Shown: piece after piece, positions 36,307-45,024 of the stretch
Layout of the letters: every line of letters starts with the position of its first letter
Numbering within the stretch: the first letter of the stretch is position 1
NCBI GenBank assembly: GCA_938003955.1
Contig: CALKXE010000133.1
Span: 1-60,716 of the forward strand
Source of the DNA: an uncultured Saprospiraceae bacterium
GTDB taxonomy: Bacteria; Bacteroidota; Bacteroidia; Chitinophagales; Saprospiraceae
Direction of reading: 5' to 3'
Length of the DNA: 60,716 nucleotides
Position numbers and translations under genes: made by a program
Notes under the pieces: generated by a model
Told to the model about the DNA's origin: nothing
The model's input: only the letters and a program-made list of their open reading frames with translations
Databases searched by the model: none

Positions 36307-38465
36307 GAAAAGAAATGCTTGCAGAAATTAATAAATTGTTGATTAATATTTCTTCTGCCTTAAATGCACAGAGGAGTACAGTGCTCTTAATTAACGAAGG
36401 CAAGGGGACACTTGATAGCTTGATTTCTCAAGGTATTAGGAATAATCTCATTTCAATGCCTTTGGACTGTGGTATTGCTGGTCGTGTTGCTAGAAGTGGT
36501 ATATCCCAAGTAATAAATGAAATTTCTAAGAGTGAAGAATTTAATCCTTATTACGATAGTATAACTGGTTTCCAAACAGTAAAAGTATTGTGTGTTCCAA
36601 TACTGACTGATAATAATAAAATTATAGGAGTAGTTCAATCATTAAATAAAATCAAAGGTTTATTTAATGAAAAGGACTTACAGATACTTCAAAGTTTTGC
36701 AGAGGCGATTGCTTTAGCTATAAAAAATGCAGAGTTATATGTTTCAGCTGAAGCTATAAAAAATGATATTTCAACATTATTGAAAGTTTCTTCTTCTATC
36801 AATTCAGAATTAGACTTAACGAATTTGATAAAATTAGTTATCAAGAAGACTTCTGAAATTACGCAATCTGACAGAAGTAGTTTTTTTCTATTAGATGAGG
36901 AAGAAAATGTATTATGGACTAAGTATGCCGAAGGTTTGGGAACACAAATTATTAAGACAAGAGAAGGACTAGCTAGTTTGGTCGCGAAGACTAAAAAGTC
37001 CAACATTGAAAATGATCCATATTCTAATCCAAATTTCGATAGATCTGTAGATGTTAAGATGGGATATTTAACAAAATCTATTATTAGTGTTCCAGTACTT
37101 AATGGTTCTGGAAATGTGCTAGGGGTTATTCAGTCTATAAACAAGAAAAATGGAATGTTTACAAATAAGGATCTATTTATTTTAAATGGATTCGCTTCCC
37201 AAATTAGTATTGCAGTTCAAAATTCAACTTTGTTTGAAGAGATAAATGAAATTAAAGATTACTTAAATATTCTTTTTGAAAATCTGGATAATGGCATTCT
37301 GACGATTGACAAGAATGGAATAATAAAAACGGTCAATACGCGATTTTGTGAGATAATAGGCACTAGTCAAGAATATCTGATTGGGAAAAATTATAAAGAT
37401 TTAGATCATAGATATTTTTCGTTTTTGGATAATAGCGAATATACTTTTAGATCGGGAGAGAAATTCGAAAAACAAAGTATAGAGAGTCTGGACTTGAACA
37501 ATGAAAAATTGGTTTTCAATTTTAGCGCCTTACCAATGAATAATAAGAAAGGTAAAAAAATAGCTGTCATTAATGTTATTCAAGATGTAACTTCTGAGGA
37601 AAGAGTGAGAGATAACTTAAATAAATACCTTCCCCAACATGTAATAAATGAAATCATAAGTAAAGATGATTTATCTGTTTTTAACGGAAAGTATAGAACA
37701 TGTTCTATACTCTTCAGTGATATTAGAAATTTCACTTCATTGGCAGAAGAATTGGAAGCAATCAAAGTAGTCGCTTTTCTTAATGAATATTTTAATATAA
37801 TGGTAGATTCAGTAACTCAAAATAACGGAGTCTTAGATAAGTTAATTGGAGATTCGGTAATGGCAACATTTGGTATTCCGTACAAAAGCGAAAGCGATGC
37901 TATCAATTCTATTAAGACTGCGATAGAAATGATTAATAATTTGGAATTGCTAAACAGTGCGAGAGATTTACCTTCTAAAGTTGAAATGGGCATTGGTATT
38001 GCCACAGGAGAAGTGATTTCTGGAAATATTGGCTCAAATAAAAGATTCGAACACACTGTAATTGGTGATTCTGTAAATTTAGCGGCAAGGCTGGAAGATC
38101 TTACTAAATACTATGGGCTTAAAATTATTTTTTGCGAGGATACATTTGAAAAAATTAAAGACAAGTTCATTTGCCGTGAAATAGACAGAATTAAAGTGAA
38201 AGGAAAACAAAAATCGGTATCGATTTACACAATTGTTAATGAGATTACTGCAACTCTTTCGAAAAGAGAAGAATTATTTCTACAACTGTATTCTGAAGGT
38301 ATGATATTCTATAGAAAGGGGAATTTTAAAGAAGCTAGTAAATTCTTTGGAAGAGCTCATTTGTTTAATTCAGAAGATAATCCGTCTCAAATTTTAAATG
38401 CTAGATGCAAAGAATTTATGATGTCCCCGCCAGGAATAAACTGGACAGGAACTTGGGTTTTTTGA
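36303..38465 (+). CDS. Class III adenylate cyclase with two GAF domains and a PAS domain
   Basis: 720 residues. GAF 1 at about 5-145, GAF 2 at about 155-310, PAS at about 320-430, catalytic cyclase domain at about 445-640, and a short TPR-like tail ending PPGINWTGTWVF. Metal Asp473 (FSDIRNFT) and Asp517 (IGDSVMA), adenine-selecting Lys513 and Thr585 (FEHTVIGDSVNLAARLE), and catalytic Asn592/Arg596 are all present, which is the Lys/Thr pattern of CyaB-type adenylate cyclases. The two GAF domains may give cAMP feedback. Soluble. Start overlaps the DUF7005 stop by 4 bp, so it is part of the export operon. Confidence 0.9.
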   Translation: MRKEMLAEINKLLINISSALNAQRSTVLLINEGKGTLDSLISQGIRNNLISMPLDCGIAGRVARSGISQVINEISKSEEFNPYYDSITGFQTVKVLCVPILTDNNKIIGVVQSLNKIKGLFNEKDLQILQSFAEAIALAIKNAELYVSAEAIKNDISTLLKVSSSINSELDLTNLIKLVIKKTSEITQSDRSSFFLLDEEENVLWTKYAEGLGTQIIKTREGLASLVAKTKKSNIENDPYSNPNFDRSVDVKMGYLTKSIISVPVLNGSGNVLGVIQSINKKNGMFTNKDLFILNGFASQISIAVQNSTLFEEINEIKDYLNILFENLDNGILTIDKNGIIKTVNTRFCEIIGTSQEYLIGKNYKDLDHRYFSFLDNSEYTFRSGEKFEKQSIESLDLNNEKLVFNFSALPMNNKKGKKIAVINVIQDVTSEERVRDNLNKYLPQHVINEIISKDDLSVFNGKYRTCSILFSDIRNFTSLAEELEAIKVVAFLNEYFNIMVDSVTQNNGVLDKLIGDSVMATFGIPYKSESDAINSIKTAIEMINNLELLNSARDLPSKVEMGIGIATGEVISGNIGSNKRFEHTVIGDSVNLAARLEDLTKYYGLKIIFCEDTFEKIKDKFICREIDRIKVKGKQKSVSIYTIVNEITATLSKREELFLQLYSEGMIFYRKGNFKEASKFFGRAHLFNSEDNPSQILNARCKEFMMSPPGINWTGTWVF

Positions 38466-38524
38466 GTTGTACCACTTTTTGATTTAAACTATACCCTTAA
38501 TTGAATACTATCGTTCTCAGTTTG

Positions 38525-38569
38525 TCAGTATTAAAGGCAGTTTTCCTTGTTTGTTAGTATCTATCTTTA
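38525..38569 (+). promoter_or_regulatory. Shared island promoter, copy 8 (precursor 8 and membrane cyclase)
   Basis: TCAGTA at 38525-38530, GGCAGTT at 38536-38542, 19 bp, TATCTTTA at 38562-38569; 31 bp before the start codon. Confidence 0.65.
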
Positions 38570-38600
38570 TAGAGTATCATTAACGTAAATTATAATTATA

Positions 38601-38921
38601 ATGGAATCTAAAAAAGAAGCAAAATTAATAGATAGGATAGTACAAAAAGCTTGGAGTGATAATGCATTTAAACAGGAATTATTGAATAATCCTCTCGAAA
38701 CAATAGAACGGTTAGCAGGAAGGAAAATCAATTTGCCAGAAGATAAATCTATTGCCGTGCAAGATCAAACGAACTCGTCAATAATCTACATTAATATTCC
38801 GGTTGAGCCTAATATGGATGATATGGAGTTAAATGAAGAGCAGTTAGAAATTGTAGCGGGCGGCGGCGTGATCCCTACACCTATTCTGCAATTAAATGAT
38901 CCTTTTGATGGTCTTAATTGA
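38601..38921 (+). CDS. NHLP-family RiPP precursor 8
   Basis: 106 residues. Leader: KAWSDNAFKQELLNNP, LPEDKSIAVQDQ, INIPVEP, LNEEQLEIVAGG. Core of 18 residues starts GVIPTP and ends FDGLN, Cys-free, with one Thr and no Ser, and acidic at the C-terminus. It lies alone between the two adenylate cyclase genes, with its own copy of the shared promoter, and 12 bp before the second cyclase, with which it is probably cotranscribed. A signalling rather than antibiotic role for this peptide is possible but only suggested by position. Confidence 0.88.
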   Translation: MESKKEAKLIDRIVQKAWSDNAFKQELLNNPLETIERLAGRKINLPEDKSIAVQDQTNSSIIYINIPVEPNMDDMELNEEQLEIVAGGGVIPTPILQLNDPFDGLN

Positions 38922-38933
38922 GTTGAAAATTGA

Positions 38934-40910
38934 ATGGTAATGTTAAGAATTAATATATTATCCCATCTGAAAAAAGAGAAGCGAAATTTACTTTTACTTC
39001 TCTTTTTATTTTTTATTTCAGTTTCATACATATCCTCGCAGAGTCCATCTGATCTTGAGAAGCACAGATACTTAGGGGATAGTTTATTTTTACTTAGTAA
39101 AGAAGAGACTAAAGTGGGAAACTTTTCAATTGCGTTTCAATCTGCCAAAAAATCTCTAGAATTATTTGAACAATTGGATGATAATAAGTCAATTGGTAAT
39201 TGTTATAAGCAAATGGCAACTATTGATTACTATAGAGGGAATTTTTCGAAATCGCTCACAAATTTTGAAAGTGGAAAGTTTTTTTTTGAGAAAGCAAATT
39301 TCGTAGAAGGAGTTGCATCTACAATAAATAACAAAGGGGCAATTTATTATTATTTGGGTAATCTACCTCAAGCACTGGATCATTACCAAAAAGCAATTAA
39401 GCTACATGAAGGATTGGGTAATGATATGGCAATAGCTGGGACAACACAAAATATAGGTAATATTTATTTGCAGTTAGATGACCTTCAAAATGCAGAATTG
39501 TATTTTGAAAAGGCAAAAAATATTTATGAAAATGAGGGAGATGAAAAAGCCGTTTCATTGGTATTGAGCAGCTTAGGAAGTGTTTATATGAAGGAAATGG
39601 ACTATGTAAGTGCTTTAAATACTCTAACTGTTTCATTAAATCTAGCTATAAAACTTAGTGAAAAACAGATTCAGACTGAATGCTATTATAACTTAGGGAA
39701 GTTGTTCGAAATTAAAGATATTCATCTTGATGCATTAAAAAATTATAATCAATCTCTTAAAATATCCCAAGAAACGAAAAATTACTTTCACGAAAGTTCC
39801 GCTCTCATTGCTATTGGCTCTCTTCAACTAAAACTAAAAAATAGACCTCAAGCTTTAGTGAATTGTAAATTGGGTTTAGATTTAGCAAAAAAGATAGAAG
39901 TTATTTCTGTTCAGGAAGAAGCGTGTAAATGCTTGTATAATTACTATAAGTCATTAAATCTAGCCAATAAAGCGTTAGAGTATATTGAAGAAATGCATTT
40001 TCTCAGAGATAGCCTAAACTTAAAGCAAACCGCGGATAATATGCTACACATGGAGTTCGAAAAGCAAATATTATTAGACAGTATTATTCAAGTAGAGAAA
40101 GACAGAAAAGTATTAACGGCATACAATGAGGTAATAAGCAGAAAACAAAAACAAAGAAATATTTTCATACTCACTAGTTTTTTTATTCTTCTTATCACGG
40201 GGGGTGTTTATAGTAGATTAAATTTTGTCAAGAAATCTAAGGCAATATTGCAAATTGAGAAAGACCGATCTGAACATTTATTATTAAATATATTGCCATT
40301 TGAAATAGCTGAAGAATTAAAAGAAAAAGGATTTGTGAATGCCCAAGATATTGAAACTGCAACAATATTATTTACTGATTTTAAGTCTTTTACTGAGACA
40401 GCAACATTACTGTCTCCCCAAGAATTAGTAGAAGAAATTAATGTGTACTTTAAAGCATTTGATGGAATAATAGAATTTTATAATATTGAAAAAATAAAGA
40501 CAATTGGTGATGCTTATATGGCGGTAGGTGGGCTTCAATCGCAAGGTGCGACAGCAGCTAGGAATACAATTTTGGCAGCCTTAGCTATGCAAACTTTTGT
40601 TACTTCAAGAAAAGAAAAAAATAATATTTTGGGAAAACCAGCTTTTGAGATGCGTGTTGGAATTCATGTTGGACCTATTGTAGCTGGGATAGTAGGATTG
40701 AAAAAATTTCAATATGATGTATGGGGGGATACTGTAAATACGGCGAGCCGAATGGAAAGTAATAGTGCAGTAGGCAAGGTTAATATAAGTCATAGTACAT
40801 ATCAATTAGTAGAGCTAGACGAAGATTTTTTATTTGAATATCGAGGAAAAATAGAAGTTAAAGGCAAAGGCGGATTGAAAATGTACTTCGTGAGTTTGGA
40901 TAATGATTAG
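38934..40910 (+). CDS. Membrane adenylate cyclase with periplasmic TPR sensor region
   Basis: 658 residues. Hydrophobic N-terminal segment (about 17-35), then about eight TPR units (about 40-365, e.g. GNLPQALDHYQKAIKLHEGLG), a short coiled coil, a membrane helix (about 408-426, IFILTSFFILLITGGVY) and a class III cyclase domain (about 470-655). Metal Asp482 (FTDFKSFT) and Asp526 (IGDAYMA), with Lys522 and Asp595 (YDVWGDTVNTASRME) fit adenylate rather than guanylate cyclase. The TPR part is placed outside the cytoplasm, so it may sense an external partner. Last gene of the island, before the right direct repeat. Confidence 0.88.
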   Translation: MVMLRINILSHLKKEKRNLLLLLFLFFISVSYISSQSPSDLEKHRYLGDSLFLLSKEETKVGNFSIAFQSAKKSLELFEQLDDNKSIGNCYKQMATIDYYRGNFSKSLTNFESGKFFFEKANFVEGVASTINNKGAIYYYLGNLPQALDHYQKAIKLHEGLGNDMAIAGTTQNIGNIYLQLDDLQNAELYFEKAKNIYENEGDEKAVSLVLSSLGSVYMKEMDYVSALNTLTVSLNLAIKLSEKQIQTECYYNLGKLFEIKDIHLDALKNYNQSLKISQETKNYFHESSALIAIGSLQLKLKNRPQALVNCKLGLDLAKKIEVISVQEEACKCLYNYYKSLNLANKALEYIEEMHFLRDSLNLKQTADNMLHMEFEKQILLDSIIQVEKDRKVLTAYNEVISRKQKQRNIFILTSFFILLITGGVYSRLNFVKKSKAILQIEKDRSEHLLLNILPFEIAEELKEKGFVNAQDIETATILFTDFKSFTETATLLSPQELVEEINVYFKAFDGIIEFYNIEKIKTIGDAYMAVGGLQSQGATAARNTILAALAMQTFVTSRKEKNNILGKPAFEMRVGIHVGPIVAGIVGLKKFQYDVWGDTVNTASRMESNSAVGKVNISHSTYQLVELDEDFLFEYRGKIEVKGKGGLKMYFVSLDND

Positions 40911-41117
40911 TGATTTTCTATGAAAGAAATACCAACAATGAATTTTTAGAAATTTATAGAATTGTAATTTCGTTTCCATTTCGAATGAGTTTGATGTTGC
41001 GCTATTCAATATGCTGTGATTTAGTCTGAAGGAACTTGCTCAAATGAAAATGGTAAAAGTTGTAAATTATAAAATAGTGGTGTCCGAAAAAAATGACGAG
41101 ATAAAAGTCCTAGTACA
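40911..41117. other. Junction sequence at the right edge of the island
   Basis: About 200 bp with no gene. TAGTGGTGTCCGA at 41075-41087 repeats the left end of the possible element at 2541. The right direct repeat begins 30 bp later. Confidence 0.5.
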
Positions 41118-41261
41118 GAACGGCTGCGATTCGTAAAAAATGATAAATCCTTGCGCCCGACATTAAGCGTTATGAGCCAATTTATTGATACGCAGATCAC
41201 AGCAAATTATCGAGTATCAGAAAGCTTAATTATTGACTATTTGGGGAAGAGGACGAGATGA
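41118..41261 (+). pseudogene. Detached 3' end of the metallophosphoesterase gene (right direct repeat)
   Basis: 48 codons in open frame, from ERLRFVKND to LIIDYLGKRTR and stop, nearly identical to the end of the gene at 14283-15302. The repeat continues 11 bases past the stop. It has no start and no upstream body, so it is a remnant left when the island entered or was duplicated around. Confidence 0.85.
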
Positions 41262-41277
41262 TTGGGTAGGTTTTTTA

Positions 41278-42228
41278 TCATATAACTACTCCTGTATCTA
41301 TTACTTCTCTATTTGTATCACTAAGCATATTACTTGGTATGTTACTCTGAATAGATTCTTTTATTTTTTCAATGAATCTGATTCTTGTTTCATTAGGAAT
41401 AGAAAGCATGCTGATTTCTCGAACTCTTTTGTGTCCTTTTATTTCTTTGAGCATATCTTCTCTTTCTTCGCCAAGATGCATAGTAGAGAGTTCTGGAAGA
41501 AAGGTGATTCCTCCTTGGTATTCTACGATTCTACATAAGGCTTCTATACTATTTGATTCATAGGTGAATTTCTGAGATGTGCTTTTATCTTTAGAAAATC
41601 CGCAGATATTATTTACTTGATCTCTGAAGCAATTTCCCTCTTTTAGAAGCCATAGATCATCGGGTGATATTGCATCTACATCAATCAGGTCTTCTTTCGA
41701 TAATGGGTGATTATCAGATATGAAAAGTTGGAATGATTCATAGAATAATGGTTGGATATCAAACTTCCGACTGGTTACTATCGGTGTGGCTACGATACCG
41801 AGTTGAATATCACCACTAGTGACTCCTTCTATTATTTGTTCGGTTATTGTCTCCTTTATTGTTACACGCAGAAGAGGATATTTCTCATTGATGTCGTTTA
41901 TAAATAATGGCACTAAGTATGGAGCTAATGTAGGAATTATTCCTACAACAATCTCCCCCGCAAAATCTTCTTTAAGAGATTGGGCGAATGATTCTAGTTG
42001 CGTGAATTGATTGACAACAGCTTGTGCTTTGCTTAAGAATTTCTGACCTTCGAAAGTAACAGATAGTGGTTTTTTTGACCTATCAAAAAGATAAATACCT
42101 AATGATGATTCGAGGTTTTTTATTTGGAGACTTAGAGCAGGTTGTGAAATACCTAAGTGCTTTGCTGCCTTACTATAGTTTCCGTATTTTTGCAGAGCAA
42201 GCGAATATTCTAATTGAGACTTCGTCAT
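41278..42228 (-). CDS. oxyR: LysR-family hydrogen peroxide sensor OxyR
   Basis: 316 residues. LysR helix-turn-helix at 1-60 (YGNYSKAAKHLGISQPALSLQIKNLE), then the effector domain. Cys200 and Cys209 in KEGNCFRDQVNNICGF match the redox pair Cys199/Cys208 of OxyR, with similar spacing. It senses peroxide through a disulfide and activates defence genes. Divergent from an ankyrin gene, a pairing known from peroxide regulons; a MITE lies in the promoter space between them. Confidence 0.9.
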   Translation of the reverse strand: MTKSQLEYSLALQKYGNYSKAAKHLGISQPALSLQIKNLESSLGIYLFDRSKKPLSVTFEGQKFLSKAQAVVNQFTQLESFAQSLKEDFAGEIVVGIIPTLAPYLVPLFINDINEKYPLLRVTIKETITEQIIEGVTSGDIQLGIVATPIVTSRKFDIQPLFYESFQLFISDNHPLSKEDLIDVDAISPDDLWLLKEGNCFRDQVNNICGFSKDKSTSQKFTYESNSIEALCRIVEYQGGITFLPELSTMHLGEEREDMLKEIKGHKRVREISMLSIPNETRIRFIEKIKESIQSNIPSNMLSDTNREVIDTGVVI

Positions 42229-42289
42229 TATAAGTAAATATTATGTAAGGTGTAAAAATATAAATAATACTTATACTACTTTAGAGGCT

Positions 42290-42463
42290 TATAAAAAGGT
42301 GTGTAGAACATATTGCACAAAAATCTAGATTAACAGCTAGTTGTCAACATCGAGAAGCGGTTAGGCGGTTCAAGCGATTTGGCGATTCAAGCAGAAAGCT
42401 CTTCTGAAGATCTATAGTTTTTTCTTTCACAAAAGTGCAATATGTTCTACACACTATAAAAAG
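42290..42463. mobile_element. 156-bp MITE with perfect 20-bp ends and 9-bp target duplication
   Basis: Element at 42299-42454. Ends GTGTGTAGAACATATTGCAC (42299-42318) and its exact complement (42435-42454). Target duplication TATAAAAAG at 42290-42298 and 42455-42463. No coding capacity. It sits 70 bp upstream of oxyR and 19 bp upstream of the ankyrin start. Confidence 0.9.
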
Positions 42464-42473
42464 GATAAGAGAT

Positions 42474-42938
42474 ATGGCAGGTATTCATGATTGTATAAAA
42501 ACAGCTGATGTAAATAAGCTTAAAGGAGTAATTGAAGAATTTCCAAAATCGATCAATGACAAAGATGAAAGAGGATTTCCGGCTATCGTATTAGCTACCT
42601 ATGGTCAACAAGTTGAGATTACAAAATTGCTTATTGATGCTGGAGTAGATATTGATCAACAAGATCGTGCTGGAAACACAGCACTGATGGGTGTCACTTA
42701 TAAAGGCAATGATGAAATAGTACAACTGTTAATCGAAGCTGGAGCGAATGTTAATGCAACAAACTTTAGTAAAGCTACACCACTCATCTACGCCGCTACA
42801 TTCGGACAACATACAATAGCTAAGTTGCTCTTAGCAAATGGTGCGGATACAACGGCCAAAGACGGCAATGGTAATTCAGCAATTGAAAATGCAAGATTGA
42901 AGGAAGATAAAGAAATGGAAGAACTATTGACTGTGTAA
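42474..42938 (+). CDS. Ankyrin-repeat protein next to oxyR
   Basis: 154 residues from ATG 42474; a frame extending to 42435 begins inside the MITE and is unlikely. Four ankyrin units are clear (GFPAIVLATYGQQVEITKLLIDAGVDI, GNTALMGVTYKGNDEIVQLLIEAGANV, KATPLIYAATFGQHTIAKLLLANGADT, GNSAIENARLKEDKEMEELL). Relatives are found beside catalase or oxyR genes and support peroxide resistance. The MITE 19 bp upstream may have changed its promoter. Confidence 0.85.
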   Translation: MAGIHDCIKTADVNKLKGVIEEFPKSINDKDERGFPAIVLATYGQQVEITKLLIDAGVDIDQQDRAGNTALMGVTYKGNDEIVQLLIEAGANVNATNFSKATPLIYAATFGQHTIAKLLLANGADTTAKDGNGNSAIENARLKEDKEMEELLTV

Positions 42939-43032
42939 TAAAAGGTATGTGTTGGATGTAAGTTATGTCAAATTACCCCTTTCTAAATTTGTTTAAAAAT
43001 TTATCAACTCGAAAATTCACCAACTAATCCAT

Positions 43033-44367
43033 CTAAACCTTAGATAGCTTATGAAATCGATAGATTAATAGAGAAGCCGATATGAATAAGCCTATCAGGA
43101 GACCAAGCCATACTCCAGTTGCGCCCATGCCCCAGTGTAACGCAGCAAAATAACTGATAGGGATTCCAAAAACATAATAAGAAAAGAATGTAATGAGCGT
43201 TGGTGTTTTTACATCTTGAATTCCTCGCAAAGCTGCTAGTGCTGCTACCTGAAGACCATCAGGAATCTGAAATATGGCGGCATATATCAATAAGGTAGAT
43301 GCTATTCCTATCACAACTTCGTCATCTATATAGATTAACGGCATATAGTGCCTAAGAGCGACAAACAAAATACTAAATATACCCATGATCAATGTTATTT
43401 GCAGGAATGCTGATATCCCTGCATCTCTTAATGCTGAATAGTTCTTTTTGCCCAGTTGGTTCCCAACTCGGATCGTAGATGCCATAGCCAATCCACTGCA
43501 GATCATAAACGTAATAGAGGATAGATTAATAGCGATCTGATGTGCGGCCTGAGCATTACTACTTACCATACCCATGATAAGTGCCGCTCCTGAAAATGCT
43601 GATATTTCGAAAAACATTTGAAGTGAGGTGGGTATTCCAAGGTTAAATATCTTCCCGAACATATGATTTTGATATTTGCTAAAATCACATTCTTTGATGT
43701 ATTTCCATAGATCTTTCCAATTGAACAATATTGCGATTAAGATAATAAGCATTGAGATACGAGCTACAAGACTCGACAGTGCCGCTCCATCCACTCCAAG
43801 TGCTGGCATACCGAATTTACCATAGATAAATATATAATTAAGAATGATGTTGATCACATTTCCAATGATCATAGCTATCATAGGTGGCATGGTCTCCGAC
43901 ATACCATCCGCATAAGATCGGAATGTAAGGAAGATCATCATAGGAATCATAGCCCATGCAGAATAATAGATGTATCCTCTGGCGATTTCAACTACCTCTG
44001 GGTCTTGGCCTAACAGATGAAGAAAGGGTAAAATAAGTATCATCACAGCGCAGGATATAATACCGATGCCGATATTGACCACAAGGCTATGTTTGAAGTA
44101 TTGGGATATTTTTTTCTTTTCTCCGGCTCCATCAGCTTCAGATACAAGTGGAGGCAATGCAAATGCAATACCCATCCCAATAACAATAGGCACGGCAATA
44201 AGTGCGACAGCAAAAGACACTGCAGCTAATGAGATAGCACCAAGTTTCCCTACCATGATATTATCAGCGAGATAGACCGTAATTTGTCCCAACTGACCCG
44301 CCATTATGGGCAGTGCTAGTTTTAGATTAAGTCTAAAGTCTTCCTTGTATTTATTTAGGATATTCAT
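43033..44367 (-). CDS. MATE-family multidrug efflux pump (NorM-type)
   Basis: 444 residues from ATG 44367 (MNILNKYKEDFRLNLKLALPIMAGQLGQ). Twelve hydrophobic helices, with the MATE signatures in the first half (YLADNIMVGKLGAISLAAVSFA, GMGIAFALPPLVSEADGAGE) and second half (ISAFSGAALIMGMVSSNAQAAHQIAINL, CSGLAMASTIRVGNQLGKKN). Exports cationic drugs or dyes in exchange for Na+ or H+. Convergent with the ankyrin gene. No regulator is adjacent. Confidence 0.92.
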   Translation of the reverse strand: MNILNKYKEDFRLNLKLALPIMAGQLGQITVYLADNIMVGKLGAISLAAVSFAVALIAVPIVIGMGIAFALPPLVSEADGAGEKKKISQYFKHSLVVNIGIGIISCAVMILILPFLHLLGQDPEVVEIARGYIYYSAWAMIPMMIFLTFRSYADGMSETMPPMIAMIIGNVINIILNYIFIYGKFGMPALGVDGAALSSLVARISMLIILIAILFNWKDLWKYIKECDFSKYQNHMFGKIFNLGIPTSLQMFFEISAFSGAALIMGMVSSNAQAAHQIAINLSSITFMICSGLAMASTIRVGNQLGKKNYSALRDAGISAFLQITLIMGIFSILFVALRHYMPLIYIDDEVVIGIASTLLIYAAIFQIPDGLQVAALAALRGIQDVKTPTLITFFSYYVFGIPISYFAALHWGMGATGVWLGLLIGLFISASLLIYRFHKLSKV

Positions 44368-44476
44368 TTCGTGATGCAAGATATAGATTTACCAAACAGC
44401 TTGTTGATTTGAATCGTTGGAATCGCAGAATCGGCATATTATTATTATGAATCGAATTGCAGCAAAGCTAGAGTCA

Positions 44477-44927
44477 TGATCCATGTTCTCCATTGGAGGG
44501 CACAGAGGAAATATCCAGCAGATCCGTAAGCCTAAGGTCTTGTAGTGTATTTCAATAAAAATACACGGGAGATCGAAAGGAGAATTAAAGAGAAGGAGGT
44601 TGTCGTGAGCTTAGAATTCATTTTATTAATGCTAACTGTCTCTCCTTACATTTGATAATTTCCTTATCGTATAATAGAGAGTGGTGGATGTTTATAAATT
44701 CAACTTCTTGTCTCTCAAAAGAGGGGAGAATACTTCAGGGTTCAGGCATGGTTATTCTATTTATAGAGAAAGAGGCTCCAATTGATAGCGAATTAAGTTG
44801 GATTTGCTGCCTGGTATTACATCGTATGTATTTGTAATCTCTAGGTGCAAAGAATACTACTATAGAAGAGGCTAATATCAAGAATAAGTTAGATCAAAGC
44901 CCACTAGCTTTTGATCCATATTAGATC
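44477..44927. repeat. Worn relic related to the element at 60051-60465
   Basis: Bases 44832-44927 (TTGTAATCTCTAGGTGCAAAG ... CCCACTAGCTTTTGATCC) match 60371-60465 over most positions. A possible left end lies near 44477 (GATCCATGTTCTCC...GGAGGG). With 44380-44476 it fills the 645-bp gene-free gap; a 61-codon frame at 44652 is not supportable. A perfect 8-bp hairpin is at 44545-44566. Confidence 0.5.
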
Positions 44928-44946
44928 GATATTCTTCATACAGTTA

Positions 44947-44984
44947 ACAAAAAAGAGTTAGTCGAACCAAATCGACTAACTCTT
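44947..44984 (-). terminator. Terminator of the DUF2911 gene
   Basis: AAGAGTTAGTCGA (44953-44965) and TCGACTAACTCTT (44972-44984) form a perfect 13-bp stem with a 6-base loop; on the minus strand it is followed by TTTTTTG. Confidence 0.9.
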
Positions 44985-45024
44985 ATATATCTAAGAACTG
45001 GAGTAATATAACTGCCAGTAGATT

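Noticed and set aside
36303-40910. Reading the two cyclases as guanylate or diguanylate cyclases
   Set aside because: Both have the Lys plus Thr/Asp pair of adenylate cyclases rather than Glu/Cys, and neither has a GGDEF motif.
15303-41117. Integrase, relaxase or transposase gene that could explain the direct repeats
   Set aside because: None of the open frames in the island resembles a tyrosine or serine recombinase or a transposase.
42435-42473. Upstream start for the ankyrin protein
   Set aside because: That ATG lies within the terminal repeat of the MITE, so the 13 extra residues are not part of the original gene.
44652-44837. 61-codon ORF in the gap before the DUF2911 gene
   Set aside because: Overlaps the repeat relic shared with 60371-60465 and has no recognisable protein features.
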